From Bullera alba (lineage: Eukaryota > Basidiomycota > Tremellomycetes > Tremellales > Bulleraceae), in contig BCIX01000004.1 of assembly GCA_001600095.1 (NCBI GenBank), positions 1,554,586-1,618,585 on the forward strand: a DNA stretch of 64,000 nucleotides. Reading direction: 5' to 3'. The translations under genes and the position numbers were made by a program. Shown piece after piece: positions 34,373 to 45,424 of this stretch (positions within the stretch are counted from its first letter, which is position 1; each line of letters begins with the position of its first letter). The notes beneath the pieces were generated by a model. That model was not told the DNA's origin. It searched no databases and saw nothing but the letters and a program-made list of their open reading frames with translations.

Positions 34373-34735
34373 TTCGGACCTTGACACTCAATTCGATAAG
34401 CTTTTGTATCTCCGCGATACTCTATCTCCACGTGGGCTTGGTTATGTTTCGATGTTATCACTGCTGTATCGTACATTGCAGAGTCAACGGCTGCCGCGGT
34501 TCATCGAGGTTGTGACGACTGAGAAACTCACTGGCGGGCGATCTGCCACGTGTCAAGCCGAGCTACGCCGGCGCCAATTAACCCGGAGTTGAGCGGATAA
34601 ATAGAAAACTCCGGCATGAACTCCGACGGCTGCCATCATCGCTTCCATCGATCCAGAGCAAATCAAGAGAACTACAATACGTTTGGGCAAACGCTCCATC
34701 TTACCTCAAACATTTCACTCAAGTATCCTCGCAAA
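34373..34735 (+). promoter_or_regulatory. aldo-keto reductase promoter
   Basis: Ordered core elements are visible: CACGTG at 34547-34552, CCAAT at 34574-34578 and ATAAATA at 34597-34603, followed by the ATG at 34736. The E-box may bind a bHLH factor; this is inference. Confidence 0.5.
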
Positions 34736-35871
34736 ATGTCCCTCGGAAAGCAGCTCACCCTGTAAGTTCAGTCCCTCGATCCCCGCTGACAGGCAGGAAC
34801 AACGGTCTTAAGGTCCCCCAGGTCGGCTTCGGTACCTGGCAATCGGCCCCCGGAGAGGTCGAGAAGGCCGTCGCAGAGGCCATCAAAGTCGGATACAGGC
34901 ATATCGACTGTGCTCTGATCTACGAGAACCAGAATGAGGTACGTCCTGAGCCGTAGGGTGGGGCCATTGCTGACTCGGATAGGTGGCGGAAGGAATCGCT
35001 CAGGGTGGCGTCGCCAGAGAAGAATTGGTCCTGGTCTCCAAGCTCTGGAACAACGCTCACAAGCCGGAAGACGTCGAACCACAGCTGGACTACTGCCTAA
35101 AGACCCTCAACACGTCCTACCTTGACGTCTACCTGATCCACTGGCCTGTTCAGTTCAACCGAGGCGAGAAGCTGCAGTCGGGCGTGGACACCGACCCGTC
35201 GTTTGGTATCGTCCAAACGTGGAAGGAAATGGTCAGAGTGTACAAGGAGACTAAGAAGGTCAAGGCGATCGGTGTCTCCAACTTCACCGTGGAGCACTTG
35301 AAAGCCATCATCGAGGCTACCGGTGTCGTTCCCGCCATGAATCAGATCGAGGCGCATCCCCAGCTCATCCAGCCAGAGCTGTTCCAGTTCTGTGAGTCCA
35401 TCCTCTGACCGCGCTGAGAATGGGGACTGATCCTGGATGCGTAGGCAAGGAGAACAACATCATCATCACTGCCTACTCTCCTCTCGGCAACAACATCACC
35501 GGCAAGGCTAGGGTCATCGACGCCCCAGAGGTCAAGGACGTCGCCAAGGCGCTGAACAAGGAGCCCGCACAGGTTCTCATCGCCTGGGCTGTTAAAAGCG
35601 GCTTCTCGGTCATCCCCAAATCGGTCACTCCATCTAGAATCGCCGTGAGTGAGAATATCCGAGGGTCAAGGGTGTGTCGCTGACTATCGTCGCATAGTCC
35701 AACTTCCAGCAGATCGAGCTGTCCGATAAGGACTACGATGCAATCAGCAAGTGGGGCAAGGCCAACTACACCCGAGCAAACATCCCCTTCGAGTACAATC
35801 CCAAGTGGGACATCAACGTGTTCAACGAGCCAGAGGAGCAGTCTGCCTCGAGAAAGGTCAAAATTCAGTAG
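34736..35871 (+). CDS. aldo-keto reductase (Gcy1/Ypr1-like)
   Basis: Exons 34736-34761, 34797-34938, 34983-35391, 35445-35644, 35698-35871; 951 nt, 316 aa. NADPH-dependent carbonyl reductase of the AKR superfamily. The catalytic tetrad is visible: Asp in YRHIDCA, Tyr in LIYENQNEV, Lys in LVSKLWN and His in DVYLIHWPV. The cofactor-binding [10 protein letters not shown] block is present. Likely cytosolic, acting on aldehydes or on glycerol/dihydroxyacetone-type substrates; the exact substrate cannot be read from sequence. Confidence 0.95.
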
Positions 35872-36177
35872 GGAGCGCTTGTATCTTGTCATTGTCAATG
35901 TATGAGACTTTGCTTAGGACATATCTTGGACGGGTTTGAGCTTGCTCATATCTCAAGCCTCCCTTCACTCCTCTTGAAAGTGACTACTGTTGCCAGCGCC
36001 CAGCTGGCGAGCTCCGTTGTCAAGATTGTAAATCGCGTTACATCTCCTAATATGCCCGTCTTAAGAATCGTAATAAAAGCTTCTCGCTATATTTACAAAG
36101 TCCCCGCCGGCATTTAACGGATTCTCTTCCGTCGCGTCTCCCAAAAGTCGAGCGCCTAGCTTCCTCTCCTCCCCACC

Positions 36178-36270
36178 ATGGCACCAACTCCCCATAGCCA
36201 GACTGATATTGATAAGTTCTTCTCAGCCGCTACAGAGCGCAGGGACATCGCAGAAGGCTGCCACAGCTAG
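36178..36270 (+). promoter_or_regulatory. upstream ORF (30 codons) before the ER membrane protein gene
   Basis: ATG in a strong context (ACCATGG) opens a 30-codon frame that ends in TAG 12 nt before the main ATG at 36283. It could be a translational uORF or the remnant of a mis-resolved first exon; no splice joining it in frame was found. Confidence 0.4.
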
Positions 36271-36282
36271 CTTACAGCCAAG

Positions 36283-37129
36283 ATGGAGGGGACATCAGCT
36301 CGTGGCAGCTCTGGACCCAGTGGAAGTCCCGAGAACGTGCTCAAGACAACCGACAAGGTTCAATCCTCCTTCCTAGCCAACCTCGCCAAACATGGGAAAT
36401 ACGTCGTGGTCGGTGGGACTGGCTGTTGGTGGGTGGGGATGCAGGAGGCGATCAGCGATGTGTGGTATGGCGAGTCTGGGTGGATCAGGTATGTTCACTC
36501 GCTAGAGCATCTGGGCACAGACCTGATCTCACCTCAAAGGAACACTATGATTGCGGCAGTCACAAGTCACATGTTCACAATAGTGAGTGACTAGAGGGGA
36601 CGACCAGGCTCTGATTTCTAGGCAATCTTCCTATATCTCGTGGTGTTTCTACCGTATCTTAGAGGGTACATACCGAATGTAAGTCCACGTCGAGGACCAG
36701 GTCTGACGATGTAGTATCCCAAATGGCAGCAATCCGCTCGGTTGCGCATTATTGTCCCTGTGAGGCTGTCTGTCATCCTAGCGAAGATTTGAGCGGCTGA
36801 CTGAAGTCGATCAGGTGCTCACTTCGAGTATCTTGATCGGCTGGACTTCATACGTGGTCTCCCTCTCCCAGGCGGGTAAACGATCGCCCTTGTCTGCGCT
36901 CGGGGACGCAGTCAAGGGCGTCGGAGAGGGTGATCTGGGGCTGATCAATGGAAGAGAGGGTTTGGGACTTGTCAAGTCGATAGCCGGAGGTGAGTGACGC
37001 CTGGTACTCTTATCGACACGGCTGAAGCTCATGATGCCATTAGCCACTGCGTTGTACGTGTTGACCTTAGGTCTCCTTGGCCTGATACAAGCGCCGGCCA
37101 ATACGCCCGTGAGAAAGAAGAAGATCTAG
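36283..37129 (+). CDS. small multi-pass membrane protein with dilysine tail
   Basis: Exons 36283-36488, 36540-36582, 36622-36678, 36715-36759, 36815-36989, 37044-37129; 612 nt, 203 aa. Not assigned to a family. Three hydrophobic helices are clear (TSHMFTIAIFLYLVVFLPYL, VPVLTSSILIGWTSYVVSL, ALYVLTLGLLGLI), with a possible fourth near residues 42-58. It ends KKKI, which fits the KKxx COPI retrieval signal of type I ER membrane proteins. The loop between helices 2 and 3 is Gly-rich. ER residence is inferred from the tail. Confidence 0.75.
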
Positions 37130-37342
37130 AGACCGTATCAGGATCCGCCCGGCCAGACAGGGTCAGCGACCCCGTCTTGCATATGGTTATGTACTTCACT
37201 GCCAGTATCGCCGGCATTCTGCCCAACCCGAGGAAGCTTTCGACACCTGTGCGTCCAATCGTCAACTCTGAGGGCACCCTTTCATATCTTGTCGGCGCGA
37301 GTAGGCTCACTCTCAACACTCGCCCTCCCTAGTAAACATCCC

Positions 37343-38847
37343 TTAAGCCTTGTGCCCTCCATCTCCCCACAATGCCCGGCATTCAGACTCCTGCGATGGC
37401 TCCAACTGTCCGATGCGCTCTCGCCAGTGTACATCGGTGGACCAGCCACAGCACTTGCAAGTCGGCGCCTCGTGCCAACACATGAATTTGAATCTGTTCT
37501 TCCATTGCCCGGTAAAGATATGGAAGATATAGTGCGTGGACAAGATTTCGACCATCATCCTGTTGACGTCTGCCTCCATGACTCGAAGCATCTCCCTGGC
37601 TTGGAAGATGTGATCCTGCACCTCTTTGAACTGTTCGACTGGCCAGTCGGCCAACGGAGGGACGCTGGGTACAGTTTCCGGAGTGGCAGTTTCGGGAGGT
37701 AATAGTCGTGGGTTCTGTACGTCCACAAGTACATGCCCGTAGAGCTCAACCGAGGTCTTTGCATCGACGTGATCCCACCGCTCCCGATTTCTGTCGAGAT
37801 TTCCCAACGGTTCCAACGGTCTCCAGCCGAGCATGAATCTGAGCGCGATGGACATGTCTCTAGCGAGTGTCCGAGCCGGATGCGAACTACCCTGCAGGGG
37901 AGCAGAGGGGTTTATTACCCCTGGATACATGATCCGCCTATTGCAAGCACCGGGAAGGAGGAGCGGAGTGGTGAAATCGTCGTAGAAATGCCGTGTGATA
38001 ATTGGTCCAGGAGCGTCAAACGAGCCGTGTTCGTCTTCAAACATGCCGTGCTGGATGAATGAAGTACCGTATGGCCCGAGGTTGTTGTGGATGCAAATCG
38101 AGTGCGGGCGGTGTACCGATACAAAGTAGCCAACATGGCGTTTGCGTATCAGTTGCATGTCGGTCATCTCCAGTATCTCGCCGTTGAGGTGATCCCAGCC
38201 GCGATCGAATCTCTGGCCAATGACGACGGCTTCCAGACTTGTAAAGGCTGGATTCTCCCGTAGCGGGTAATCGATGTCTTCGTGATCCTGGAGGTCGATG
38301 AGTTCTTGGATCGCCATTTCTCGAGATAGCTCCAATCCACGTTTCAGGGGTATGCCGACAATCGTCCAACGTTTACGACCTTCACGACCTCCTTTCTCCA
38401 ACAAAGACCCGAGGCTGATGGCCGGCCGACCAGTCGGTCCGAATACCACCATGCGAAGATGCTTCGTTTTGGCGACCAGCTGGTCCTTCCTCTGTGTCTT
38501 CCGGGTAATGGTCTGGGGGCCCTCATACGCAGACAGACCTTTGACAAGGCTGGGAAGATCGTTGATGACTATCGAGTGGTACAGGATAGGCGTGGCCAGC
38601 TCGTGGAACACCTGAGAGAGGAGGTCGGCGGTGATCAAGACGATACACAGTAGCCAATCTCTCAGGGATCCTAGTGACTCGGACTACACGCACGCACCGA
38701 TGATACCAAACAGACCGAGGTTAGATCCTCCTGATGAAAGTCTGACCATGTTGCACGTTTCCAAGGCTCTGGGACGTCTCGCTTTAGGAAGCCAAAGATT
38801 TGTGACCATATCTCAGGCAGTAGATTAGGCGGAGCCTTGTCAAGCAT
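37343..38847 (-). CDS. F-box protein
   Basis: Two exons, 38847-38698 and 38611-37343; 1419 nt, 472 aa. The N-terminal F-box reads NLLPEIWSQIFGFL ... DLTSVCLVSS-VFHELATPILYHSI; the intron joins CLVSS to VFHEL in phase 0 with a pyrimidine-rich CTCTCTCAG acceptor. It would recruit substrates to an SCF ubiquitin ligase. The remaining 420 residues have no repeat I recognise; the C-terminus is Trp/Cys-rich (CWHEAPTCKCCGW). Such F-box families are large and fast-evolving in tremellomycetes. Confidence 0.85.
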
Positions 38848-39197
38848 GTCGAAAGTCGCAGGACGATGAGACTGCAGTGGATGGCAAGTTCTGGAAGAGA
38901 TGGGCCGTCGTCCAGTTCTTCTGTGCGGGATGATCACATGAGCGGTCTCAGCGTAATGTTGCGGCCACGCGTGAAATGGCCTTGACGCGTTCACGCGCGG
39001 CCGCAGTGCGGAGCCGCCACCGCCTCAAGGCCGGACCAAGGCGCGAGACCGACGGTGACGAACCGACGAAGCAAAGTCCAATCAAGCTTGAATCAAGCTG
39101 TGTCTGCCCAAGCCCCAATTGCAACCAATCTGCAACTCGACTCAGTCTACATTATTGACTTGCTAGTTGTGGAGTCATTTCGCTACTCCCATCACAC
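38848..39197. promoter_or_regulatory. divergent promoter F-box / PFA4
   Basis: 350 bp, containing a run of CG-rich inverted pieces around 38965-39010 (ACGCGTGAAATGG ... CACGCGCGG). No known box assigned. Confidence 0.35.
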
Positions 39198-41105
39198 ATG
39201 GTCGCGCGGTCTTGGGGCAGGGTCTGGTGGGTGCGACATACGAAACTTCGGGACTGACCTTTAGGCTTGTCGGGACCATCTCCTTGATCTCGTTCATCTC
39301 CTTTTCCTCGCAGATCTTCGTCGTCTGGCCATGGTACGGCAGGGAGCTGAGTGTGGACATCATCAAGCTCCTCCTGCCATTCAAGTGTGTCAAATTACCC
39401 TCTCACTGAGACGGGGACTGACTACTGTCAGTGCGCTGGTATTCATGGTGTTCTGGAATTACCGGCTGTGCGTGATCACGCCGCCGGGCTCAGTTCCACC
39501 AGGATGGGTAAGTGAACGCCACGGGAACGGTAAAGCTGAATGCTGTAGCGACCGAACATGGGACAGCTGGACAACATGGAGGTCAAGAAAGGCAGCCATG
39601 CTCCTAGATACTGCAAGACCTGCGAGCATTATAAGCCGCCTCGAGCGCATCACTGCCGGACATGCAAGACCTGTGTCCTAAAGGTGGGTGCTTTGGGCCG
39701 ATACAATGATCGCAGCAGAGTGCTAATACTGGTATCATATCAGCTTGATCATCATTGTCCGTGGATAGACAACTGTAAGTGATTGTTGGATGTGCACAGC
39801 TAAAATCTAGGCGTTGGTTTCCACAATCAAGGCCACTTTATCCGATTCCTTTTGTCGGTCGACATCGCGACATCGTACCACCTCTTCATGATGGTCCGAA
39901 GGGTGATGCAGATGACGCCAAAGTACTCGGTGCGTGCTGGCCCTGTAACAATGCTGACGCTTCAAGGCCGAGCCCACGGTGACCGACGTTTTGCTCCTCG
40001 TGTTCAACTTTGCGGCCTGCATTCCCGTTTGGATGTGTGTCGGCATGTTCTCGGTATACCATCTATACCTCGCCTCTGGCAATTCGACCACGATTGAGGC
40101 GTGGGAGAAGGACAAGGTGGCCACTTTGGTCAGAAGGGGCAAGATCAGCGAAATCAAGTATCCCTATGTGAGTCCACTCATGGCGGGCAAGGCTTACTCG
40201 TTCAGAATGTCGGTATCCTCAGCAACGTCCGTTCGGTTTTGGGTCTCAATCCGCTCCTATGGCTCTGGCCTCAACCGATGCGCGGAGACGGTTTGTCGTT
40301 CCCGGTCAATCCGGCAGCAGGCGGTGAGTCTGCAGCAGAGTGGGCCGGTCTCGTGGCAAGGGATCCCGTCTCGCGACCTCTGTCCGGTGGAAGCCATCAG
40401 GACGAGAACTCGAGCCAGTCTAGTGGCGGAATCTCGAGTGGGCACAGTCACGAGCAAAGATCAAGGCAATTGAGGAATCGGACGGATGATATGGTGTGAT
40501 GTGTGGTAGTAAGTCTCGATCTCTCTGCTATAGCGATTGATGATGACCATTCGTGTAGATGAAAGAATGCTGACATGGGCTCTTTCCCAGACCATAATGT
40601 GCAATACGCCTGGCCGCCCCAAGATCCGACTCGGATGCCCAATCCACCTCCTATATCCTCGTCCTCCTCTGCATTCATATATGGCGAAGGGTCGCTTAAT
40701 CCGAATCTCAAGCCTTCCAACGCGGCTCTTCGCCAGCGGACGCAGGCCCAGATGGGTTCATCTTCTGGGTCAAGTAGTGGCTCGCGGAGTTCATCGCCTG
40801 AGAGGTACCTTTCCGACTACGACGACGATAACGCTGGACCACGGGACGAGGCTGCCGAGCGGGAGGACAAGGCGAGGAGAATGAACGGCCGCATGAGGAG
40901 GGGTAGTGAAGGCTGGGAAGTCAGACCGACAGGAGGATGGAACGGCCAACCTGCATACCCCGCGTACCCAGATTCCGACCCGCGAGTCCAGGCGTGGATG
41001 GACCAAGCTCGACATCGGCCTGCTTGGCTGGAGCAGGGGAGATATAACGTTTACGACCCGACGCCTGACGATATAGGTTATGATGACGAAGAAGACGAGC
41101 GATGA
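39198..41105 (+). CDS. PFA4: DHHC palmitoyltransferase PFA4
   Basis: Nine exons: 39198-39226, 39265-39384, 39432-39507, 39549-39683, 39744-39774, 39811-39929, 39967-40167, 40206-40493, 40566-41105; 1539 nt, 512 aa. ER-membrane S-acyltransferase; yeast Pfa4 palmitoylates chitin synthase Chs3. N-terminal block [13 protein letters not shown] and WPWYGRELS are typical. The Cys-rich domain reads [20 protein letters not shown] ... [22 protein letters not shown], with the catalytic Cys in DHHC. Four hydrophobic helices flank it. The long disordered tail carries [11 protein letters not shown], a block seen in fungal Pfa4. Two introns end in AAG rather than C/TAG; the last one is placed by phase and is less certain. 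Confidence 0.94.
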
Positions 41106-41176
41106 GATGTTACGATGCATGTCTTGACTAGATTCTAACACAAGATGTCCCCTCTGGCGTATCTTCTCGACTGTCC

Positions 41177-43458
41177 TTAATACTCTCCCTCGTAGGCATC
41201 CGCGTTTTGGATGATGGCGTGAATCCACCCGAGAATCTTGAAATGGCCATCGATCGAGGCTTTCTCGTCGACCGTATGCTACGCGGGATTAGCATGCGCC
41301 TTGTCACTGACACTCACAGCATTGCCGTCACTTCTGGCTGGACCTCCCATGAACCGATAGACGTTCTTGCTGAGGTTGTAGTACATTTTGCAATCGGTGT
41401 TACCGGTCGAAGCGTATGGCGAGACGATCCTCTCTTTGCCGTTGGGACCAGGGAGGGCGGCTCTGTAGATTTCATCAGCAACTGCCCTGAGTTTGTCTGG
41501 ACGTAGCTCACTTGACTGTTCCGGCGAACAACTCCCACACTCCGCCTTCGGTAGGGGTTCTCGGCGCGGGCTCTAGCGCTTCGCCAAGGATCTCGACCTT
41601 GACATAACGACCTTTGAGGTCCTTGTCCCCGTCTTTGCCGTCGAAAGCACTGAGAGCAAGGTTGTTCTCTTTGGCGACGTGCTCGAGGATCCTGGCGATG
41701 TGGTCTTGGGTGGATTTGATCGATTCGGCGAAATCGATTCGGAAGTTGACCAAAGCGGTGACCAGCTCGGGCAGGGCATTGACCTTGACACCACCGTTGA
41801 TCACGTCAACGGCGGTCGTAGTGCCAACCAGGGCCTTGTCGGAGAGCGAGGTGTTGGCGACGAGCTGAGCCATGTGGGGGAATGAGCCCGGTCCTTCGGT
41901 CTTGAGCTCTTTGACCCAGTGTTTGGGAAGGGACCCAAACTCGGAAGCGCACATCAATGCGGTCAGCAGCGGTGATTCTGGAGTGAGCTGGCAGAGTTAG
42001 CAGAGTGACATCGTCTCGACTTCTCACCTTGACGGGGAATGGGTTGTCTTCGAGGCCAGAGACGATCTGCGACATGATTCCGATACCGCTGTGTTTGGGA
42101 GGAACAGATGAGTGCTACGACATGTCAGATCGTTTACAGGGCATACGATCACACGACTTACCCCTCCGGCGGTTCCAACGGTGATCTGATCATCCGGTCA
42201 GACACGGGCTGAAACTGTCGGACTAAGCACTCACCTTGATGTCGAGGTATCCCTTCTCTCCCGTGGCCGGCAAGGCAAACGGAGCGTCGTGCCACTGAAC
42301 ACTATCAGCCACCAAGCAAGATCATCCTGCAAGCCGACTCACGTTGTCGCTGGTACCAAAACCCTCGTCAATGACCATGAGTAGACCGTCGTTGCCATAC
42401 CGCTCCTCGAGGAATGGCGCAATGTGTCCTTGACCTCGTCTGGCGAAGACCTCTTCCTCGTCGAATCCATGGGAGAGGATCAATGTGCGCTTTGGCTGGA
42501 AGCCCTTCTCGAGGAGGTGTGTGATAGCCTCCCCTACAATCCTGTCAGTCTGACTCAGAGCAGACGTCGGATGACTCACATTGCGCAACAACCAAGGTCT
42601 TGTCGTCGGAAGCGCCTCTACCCCACACAAACTCGTCGTCCACGTGACCGGAGAAGGGTGGGTGAGTCCATCGGTCAGACGTGGACGATGGTGCGGGGAC
42701 GACGTCGTAGTGGGACATGCTAACTGGCGTCAATAGGCGTCCAGCAAGGATCAGTCAGTGGAAACATACAGGAGGAGTGGCTTGAGCGAGGGGTCCGATC
42801 CCTCGAATGTGGCCAGGATACCAAGAGCTGAGGGATCAGCGGAGCCTTATTATCCAAACTCACTGTTGATGTACTCGATCTTAGCCTTCTCATTGCTACG
42901 AGACATCAGCTGGAAGTTTCCTTTCCTTGGAGATACACTCACGCCAGCGGGAAGGTTGTTTTGAGCCATTCCTGGAACTTGAAGAACGGCGCCCATCTGG
43001 GATCCTCGTTGGGTTCCCCATTATCATCAAAGCTCTCAGTGGGGATTTGCTACAGTCATCATCAGCCGACTATAGTGTCAGATTAGAGATGAGTAGAGAC
43101 TCACAACCGCCTCGGAGAACTTCTTGATCGAGGCCTTCTTCTCCTCTGACGTCAAGGACCACTGGATCTTTGGGTGGATAGCAGCTGGTTGAACGGGGCA
43201 TTTCGTGTTCTTTCTCAACCACTCCTCGTCGTACAGCCTACTTGGGAAGCTATCCTCGATGTCGATGTGCCCTGGGGCCTGTAGGTGGTCCTTGTCACAT
43301 GCCTTTGAGAAGGAAGGCCCGAAGTTTACAAGCGCCGCAAGGATGAACAGCGAGCCGAGGAGCACTTTGGCCCGGAGAGACTTGGACCTCGCTGTTGTGG
43401 GAGCGATCGGCTCCCTAGCCGCTTGAGCTGGAGGTGGCAACGATGTAACCTTCTCCAT
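41177..43458 (-). CDS. CPS1: vacuolar carboxypeptidase S-like M20 metallopeptidase
   Basis: Multi-exon M20 zinc peptidase; start at 43458, stop at 41177. A short cytosolic N-terminus precedes one membrane anchor (LLGSLFILAALVNFG), as in yeast Cps1, which is sorted to the vacuole and cleaves C-terminal residues from small peptides. Metal and catalytic motifs: SHYDVVP (His, Asp), GRGASDDK (Asp), DEEEVFARRG (Glu pair), and HTVDEK near the C-terminus (His), reached only by splicing out an intron ending ...GCGTAG at about 41280. NTDCKMYYNLSKNVYRFMG is a further family block. Exons downstream of about 42200 were not all delimited to the base. Confidence 0.93.
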
Positions 43459-43806
43459 GTTGATGTTGTGAATGTTGGAAAGAAGACGAGGTGATACAGT
43501 TCGACCTGCCAGATATAGCTCTCTCTCCCTTTGACAATGCCCGACGCTAATCGCAAGGTCGGATCGGAGAAGGCCGAATCTCGGTGTCAGCCGTGGCGGT
43601 TACCCCCGGTGATAAGCTGCTGTTGCTATGGCTAGGGAACTGGAAGAGAACTGTGGTATCGCTGCATGGTATAGTACGAGTATCTAATGTCCCAACTGTC
43701 TCATCTAGAGCAGGGCAAGGTCTATAGCAGGGTCTGCAGGGCTGCCGCGCGGCGATGCGGGACGTGGAGCAGGTCGGAATGGCAATTGAGAACGAGCATC
43801 CATTTC
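43459..43806. other. intergenic, CPS1 promoter / COPI-associated gene 3' region
   Basis: Both neighbours are on the minus strand; nothing beyond promoter and terminator sequence is apparent. Confidence 0.4.
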
Positions 43807-44780
43807 CTACTCGGTGGGACCTTGCCAGACAGGCTGAGCCTCGGCATCCGTGACAGGAGGCTGCATTGTTCTGCAAGTATGTCAGCTTTCTGGCACGCTG
43901 AAGGCAGGAGGAAGGGGATATCCTGGCTTGGGATCCTAGCTACAGGGGGTGATGGCCGCATCCACTCACGACGGCGCCTCGAACATGGGGACAAAGTGAA
44001 GTGCGATGTATGCGAGGCCAGCAGCACCGACAATGGTACCGCAGACGTAAAGGATAGTGTAGTAGCTATCCAGCCCGTCAGCTATGGTCTGCAATCTGAC
44101 TACCTCGGCACTCACTTCAACATCAAAACACCCAGAAGCAGGTAGACTGACACAACAGTCAGCTACGAGATCAACGCAACAGGGCGGCCATCCACTCACA
44201 GACACCTCGCCCAACGAACGAGTGCATGAAACTTGCGTACTGGTGGACCATGGCTTTGTGCTCTTCTGTTGGCGTTCTGACTTCGAGAAAGATGATGATG
44301 GCGCCGGCACTGACGAGTAATCAGTAGTATCCCAATCTTTAAGGTCACAAGGGGTTCTAGCTCCTAGGCACCAAGCAGTCCATAGAGGCCAACGCCAGCG
44401 TCGAATTCGACGCCATCAAAACATGCTCACTCACAGGACTTCGTAGATCCCAATGATGATACTCGAGAACGAGTGATGGATGAGCGATCCGACTCCTCCG
44501 GCGACGGCAACTCCTCCAACGGCCCTATCATATGTGTCAGCAGCATTCTCAGCTGTATAGACGATATATTGTCGCCAGGGGGGGCGATAACAACTCTCGC
44601 TCACATGTTGACTAGCCTATTGATGGAGTCAGCTTCACAACTCCCATAGTCATCGTAGCTGATTGTAGATCTCATCGAAGTGTATGGCATGAGGTTTACA
44701 ATCGTAGCTAAGACATAGCTGACTCTGAAGCTATACACTCACCTCAACAGCTCAGTAGGGTTCTGAGTGAATCTGTCCAT
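43807..44780 (-). CDS. COPI-associated four-helix membrane protein
   Basis: Seven exons: 44780-44743, 44616-44605, 44524-44435, 44309-44200, 44146-44116, 44065-43970, 43870-43807; 441 nt, 146 aa. Four hydrophobic segments with GGVAVAGGVGSL, SSIIIGIYEV, IIFLEVRTP and FVGRGVFYLLLGVL, a pattern of the COPI_assoc family (small Golgi membrane proteins that copurify with COPI vesicles). The second exon is only 12 nt and encodes the junction R-LVN-M. The tail is acidic and Pro/Gln-rich. Confidence 0.82.
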
Positions 44781-45424
44781 TTTGCTGATGTCCGCTTGTC
44801 CGAGTTGATTGATCGATTCTGAGATGCGTGGGGTGTTCCGCGAAGATTCGTACTTGCTGGCCAGAGATCACTGTAGCTGATTCAACTCGAAATGTGGTAG
44901 ATGACTGACACAGCAGATGTGGATGAAGATGTAAAAGTATTCGATACTCGTCTTCTCAACGTGGAGGTTGTCAATGCATGCTTTGGATGATCCGAAGCAC
45001 AGCGAGCTCGCAGCTTAGCTTATTGCCGAAAGCGGAAGCAAAATAGAGTTTATTACGTTATCCGTCGCGTGGCCTGCCCAGGCTGGAAGGAGCGAAAGAG
45101 GCGTCTGATAAAGATGGCATGTCTGCGCCACAGGAAGTGATAAAGATATCTCGAGCATGTACGCAACTAGTAGCAGACCGGCTCAACTCAGATGCATGGT
45201 ATGTACATTTTGATGCTAGGCATGCTCACGTGGTCCTACCACAGATTGCCGCTCTGCTTCTGCGACGCTATTCAGCAGGCTCCCACGTGTCACACGTCAC
45301 TACTCACAGATGCGTCCTTCTTCCTACTGTTGAAGGTCTCCTCCTCACCGTCTCCACCGAACACTAGAGGTATGGCGTGAGCTAGATGAACGGCATCGAG
45401 CCCAGATTAAGCTCACAGTGCTGG
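44781..45424. promoter_or_regulatory. intergenic region with two E-boxes
   Basis: 644 bp upstream of the COPI-associated gene. Two perfect CACGTG hexamers at 45227-45232 and 45284-45289, 57 bp apart, the second followed by CACACGTCAC. No gene seen. Confidence 0.4.

Noticed and set aside
37343..38700. F-box gene read through the first intron with an SLRDWLLC extension
   Set aside because: Would need a 23-nt intron; the 86-nt intron 38612-38697 with a pyrimidine-rich acceptor restores the usual F-box spacing.
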